Assembly (NCBI GenBank): GCA_039800165.1
Contig: JBDLRH010000041.1
Span: 1 to 8,543, forward strand
Reading direction: 5' to 3'
Length of the DNA stretch: 8,543 nt
Source of the DNA: JBDLRH01 sp039800165
GTDB lineage: Bacteria; Pseudomonadota; Gammaproteobacteria; Burkholderiales; Burkholderiaceae_C
Under the pieces are notes generated by a model. That model was not told the DNA's origin. It did not search any database and saw only the letters and a program-made list of their open reading frames with translations. Positions 6,503-8,543 of the stretch are shown here, one piece after another (within the stretch, counting starts at the first letter, position 1; each line of letters opens with the position of its first letter). The position numbers and the translations under genes were made by a program.

Positions 6503-8299
6503 ATGTCTGCCGACAACGCCACGATCCATCCCGACCTGCAGCGCACCGCGCCCGGTGAGCGCCGCCGGGCGCTGGCGCTGCTGTGGCGCGCTGCGCGGCC
6601 AGACCGTCGCCAGCTGCTCATCGCAACGCTGTTCCTCGCGCTGGCCGGTGTGCTGGAAGCCATCGGACCGATCCTGGGCAAGTACCTGATCGACTCGCAC
6701 CTGGTACCGGTCGTTGCCGCCGGCCGCACGCCGGACGCAGCCAGCGCCGGCTGGCTGATCGCGGGCATGCTCGCCTGCGGCTGGGCCGCCACGCTGATCC
6801 GCTACTTCCAGCTGGTGCGGCTGGCGGGGCTGGCGATGCGCTCGGTGCGCCGGCTGCGCGAGTGGGTCTACGGCCATGTGCTTGGCCTGCCGATGAGCTT
6901 CTTCGACCGGGCGATCACCGGTCAGCTGGTCAGCCGCATCACCAACGATACCGAGGCGGTGAAGGACCTCTACACCAAGGTGCTGTTCGAGGTGCTGTAC
7001 GGCGCCACCGTGTTGCTGGGCGTGATCATTGCGATGCTCTGGCTCGACTGGCGGCTGTTGCTGGTGCTGTTGCTGCTCGTGCCGGCCGCGGTGGCGATCG
7101 TCTGGGGCTACCAGCGGCTGTCGGCAGCGGCGGTCACGCGCTCGCGCGAGTTGCGCAGCGACATCAATGCGCAGTCGGCCGAGGGCATTGCCGGCATGGC
7201 GGTGCTGCAGGCCAGCGGGGCGCAGCAGCGTTTTGCAGAGCGCTTTGCCGCCACCAACGAGGCGCACTACCGCTCGCGCATGGGCGAAATCCGCGCCAAT
7301 GCGTGGCTGTTGCGCCCGGCGCTTGACCTGGTGGAGATCGTGCTGATCGCCACGGTGATTGGCGCCGTGGGCCTGGGGTACGTCTCAGGCGTCGAGGCGG
7401 GCCTGCTGTACGCCTTCATTTCGTACATGCAGCGCGTCACCGAGCCGCTGATCCAGGTGACCATGCAGTTCTCGATGCTGCAGCAGGCCATGATTGCCGC
7501 CAGCCGTGTCGATACCCTGCTGGCCGAACCGCGCGGGCCGGGGACGGTGGCGGGCCCCATGATCGGTGACGGCAGCGTGACGCTGCACGATGTCCGCTTC
7601 GGCTACGACCCGCACCAGCCGGTACTGCACGACATCGCGCTGCGCTTTGAGGCCGGCGGCTTCTACGGCATCGTCGGCCACACCGGCAGCGGCAAGAGCA
7701 CGCTGCTGTCGCTGTTGCTGCGCTTCTACGCGCCCCAGGCCGGCCGCATCGAGATCGGCGGGGTGGCGCTGCGGGACATCGGCGACGATGAATTCCGCCG
7801 CCAGGTGGGCGTGGTGCCGCAGGAGCCGTTCCTGCTGGCGGCCAGCGCACGCGAGAACATCGACATGGGCCGCGGCCTTGATGCTTCCGCCGTCGAGGCG
7901 GCTGCGCGTGCAGCGCGCGTCCACGACGTGATCATGCGGCTGGAGCAAGGGTACGACACGCCGCTGGGCGAAGGCGGCGCGCGGCTCAGTTCGGGGCAGA
8001 AGCAGCTGATCGCACTGGCGCGCACGCTGGCAGGCAAGCCGCGCATCCTGTTCCTGGACGAGGCCACCAGCCGCATCGACAGCGAGACCGAACGCGAGGT
8101 GGCGGCGGCGCTGGATGCGCTGCGCGGCCGCGTCACGGTGATCGCGATTGCGCACCGGCTGTCCACCATCCGCGACGCGGACCGCATCGTCGTGCTGAAC
8201 CACGGGCATGTGGCCGAGCAGGGCACGCACGACGCGCTGATGGCGCACGAAGGCGGCATCTATCAGCGGCTGTACTTGCTTCAGCAGATCGGCGAATAA
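6503..8299 (+). CDS. mdlB: ABC exporter half-transporter, MdlB-like subunit
   Basis: This is a 598-residue membrane half-transporter with six hydrophobic segments (about residues 37-315) and a nucleotide-binding domain from about 358. The SRITNDTEAVKDLY, GLLYAFISYM and MLQQAMIAASRVD blocks resemble E. coli MdlB/YheH. Walker A is GHTGSGKS (392-399), Q-loop Gln440, Walker B LFLDE with Asp519 and catalytic Glu520, and H-loop His551 in IAHRLS. The signature is LSSGQ (495-499) instead of LSGGQ; MdlB-type subunits commonly vary here. It therefore supplies the intact Walker A/B/Glu set, and its MdlA-like partner supplies the intact LSGGQ, so the pair should have one competent and one degenerate ATP site. 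ATG 6503 lies 14 bp after the previous stop. The frame is open further upstream inside the preceding gene, but family N-termini support this ATG. No strong Shine-Dalgarno is visible. Confidence 0.92.
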   Translation: MSADNATIHPDLQRTAPGERRRALALLWRAARPDRRQLLIATLFLALAGVLEAIGPILGKYLIDSHLVPVVAAGRTPDAASAGWLIAGMLACGWAATLIRYFQLVRLAGLAMRSVRRLREWVYGHVLGLPMSFFDRAITGQLVSRITNDTEAVKDLYTKVLFEVLYGATVLLGVIIAMLWLDWRLLLVLLLLVPAAVAIVWGYQRLSAAAVTRSRELRSDINAQSAEGIAGMAVLQASGAQQRFAERFAATNEAHYRSRMGEIRANAWLLRPALDLVEIVLIATVIGAVGLGYVSGVEAGLLYAFISYMQRVTEPLIQVTMQFSMLQQAMIAASRVDTLLAEPRGPGTVAGPMIGDGSVTLHDVRFGYDPHQPVLHDIALRFEAGGFYGIVGHTGSGKSTLLSLLLRFYAPQAGRIEIGGVALRDIGDDEFRRQVGVVPQEPFLLAASARENIDMGRGLDASAVEAAARAARVHDVIMRLEQGYDTPLGEGGARLSSGQKQLIALARTLAGKPRILFLDEATSRIDSETEREVAAALDALRGRVTVIAIAHRLSTIRDADRIVVLNHGHVAEQGTHDALMAHEGGIYQRLYLLQQIGE

Positions 8300-8377
8300 G
8301 CAGGTGCGGTGACGGCCGGCCTGGCCGCGCCGCGCCAGCACTTGCGCTCGTGTTGCGGCTGGGCTCGCCCTGAATGC

Positions 8378-8543
8378 TCAGACCGCTGCGACAGTTGCAC
8401 CCGCGGTGCGCGTGTTCGCCACCGCCACTGCCTCGGCCACCTTGATCCCGTCCACCCCCGCCGACAGGATGCCACCCGCATAACCCGCGCCTTCGCCGGC
8501 CGGATACAGGCCGCGCAGGTTCAGGCTCTGGTAGTCGTCCCCC
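8378..8543 (-). CDS. FAD-dependent dehydrogenase (COG2509-like), C-terminal fragment
   Basis: The minus strand is open from the window edge to a TGA stop at 8380-8378, giving the last 54 residues of a protein that starts beyond the window. It contains GLYPAGEGAGYAGGILSAG followed by VDGIKVAEAV. This is the C-terminal FAD-contacting glycine-rich segment of the large uncharacterised NAD(P)/FAD-dependent oxidoreductases of the COG2509 type. In flavoprotein folds of this kind the PAGEGAGYAGG stretch closes over the flavin. No substrate is known to me for this family. It converges on the ABC exporter operon with 78 bp between the two stop codons, and no clear intrinsic terminator was seen there. 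The assignment depends on one short but distinctive motif. Confidence 0.82.
   Translation of the reverse strand, partial: GDDYQSLNLRGLYPAGEGAGYAGGILSAGVDGIKVAEAVAVANTRTAGATVAAV

Noticed and set aside
8313..8327. Small hairpin (CGGCC / GGCCG) between the convergent ABC exporter and dehydrogenase genes, considered as a shared terminator.
   Set aside because: The stem is only 5 bp and has no T tract on either strand.

Overview
The window looks like ordinary chromosomal DNA from a high-GC betaproteobacterium, most likely order Burkholderiales and probably near Comamonadaceae. This rests on the very high GC, strong G/C bias at third codon positions, the gene set (type II dihydroorotase next to a DUF3025 gene, MdlA/MdlB-type exporter, HtpX), and ACAAT-type -10 boxes sitting almost on top of start codons. 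No phage, IS, tRNA, rRNA, CRISPR or other mobile sequence was seen. The genus is inference.

Layout. Positions 1-186 hold the 3' end of an amino-acid ABC transporter ATPase. A compact forward cluster follows: a dual-specificity-type phosphatase (202-747), arginase (TTG start, 752-1684), dihydroorotase PyrC (1697-2740) and a DUF3025 protein (2737-3573) that overlaps pyrC by 4 bp (GTGA). After a gap of about 120 bp with a candidate heat-shock promoter comes the membrane metalloprotease gene htpX (3693-4562), closed by a clear intrinsic terminator (4581-4605). A short leader with a TACAAT -10 box and a second hairpin plus T6 tract (4641-4669) precedes a two-gene operon for a heterodimeric multidrug-type ABC exporter (4680-6488 and 6503-8299). 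The last 166 bases carry the 3' end of a convergent, minus-strand FAD-dependent dehydrogenase gene (COG2509 type).

How the genes fit together. The first part combines amino-acid uptake with arginine breakdown, with a small phosphatase between them. pyrC supplies pyrimidine synthesis and appears translationally coupled to the uncharacterised DUF3025 gene. HtpX is a membrane quality-control protease. The two ABC half-transporters should form one pump with one complete and one degenerate ATP site: the first subunit has Asp in place of the catalytic Glu, and the second has a non-canonical LSSGQ signature.

Most genes belong to known families. The observations most worth a second look are regulatory: a terminator-like hairpin inside the leader of the exporter operon (possible attenuator), and a sigma-32-like promoter before htpX. 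No wholly new system was recognised.
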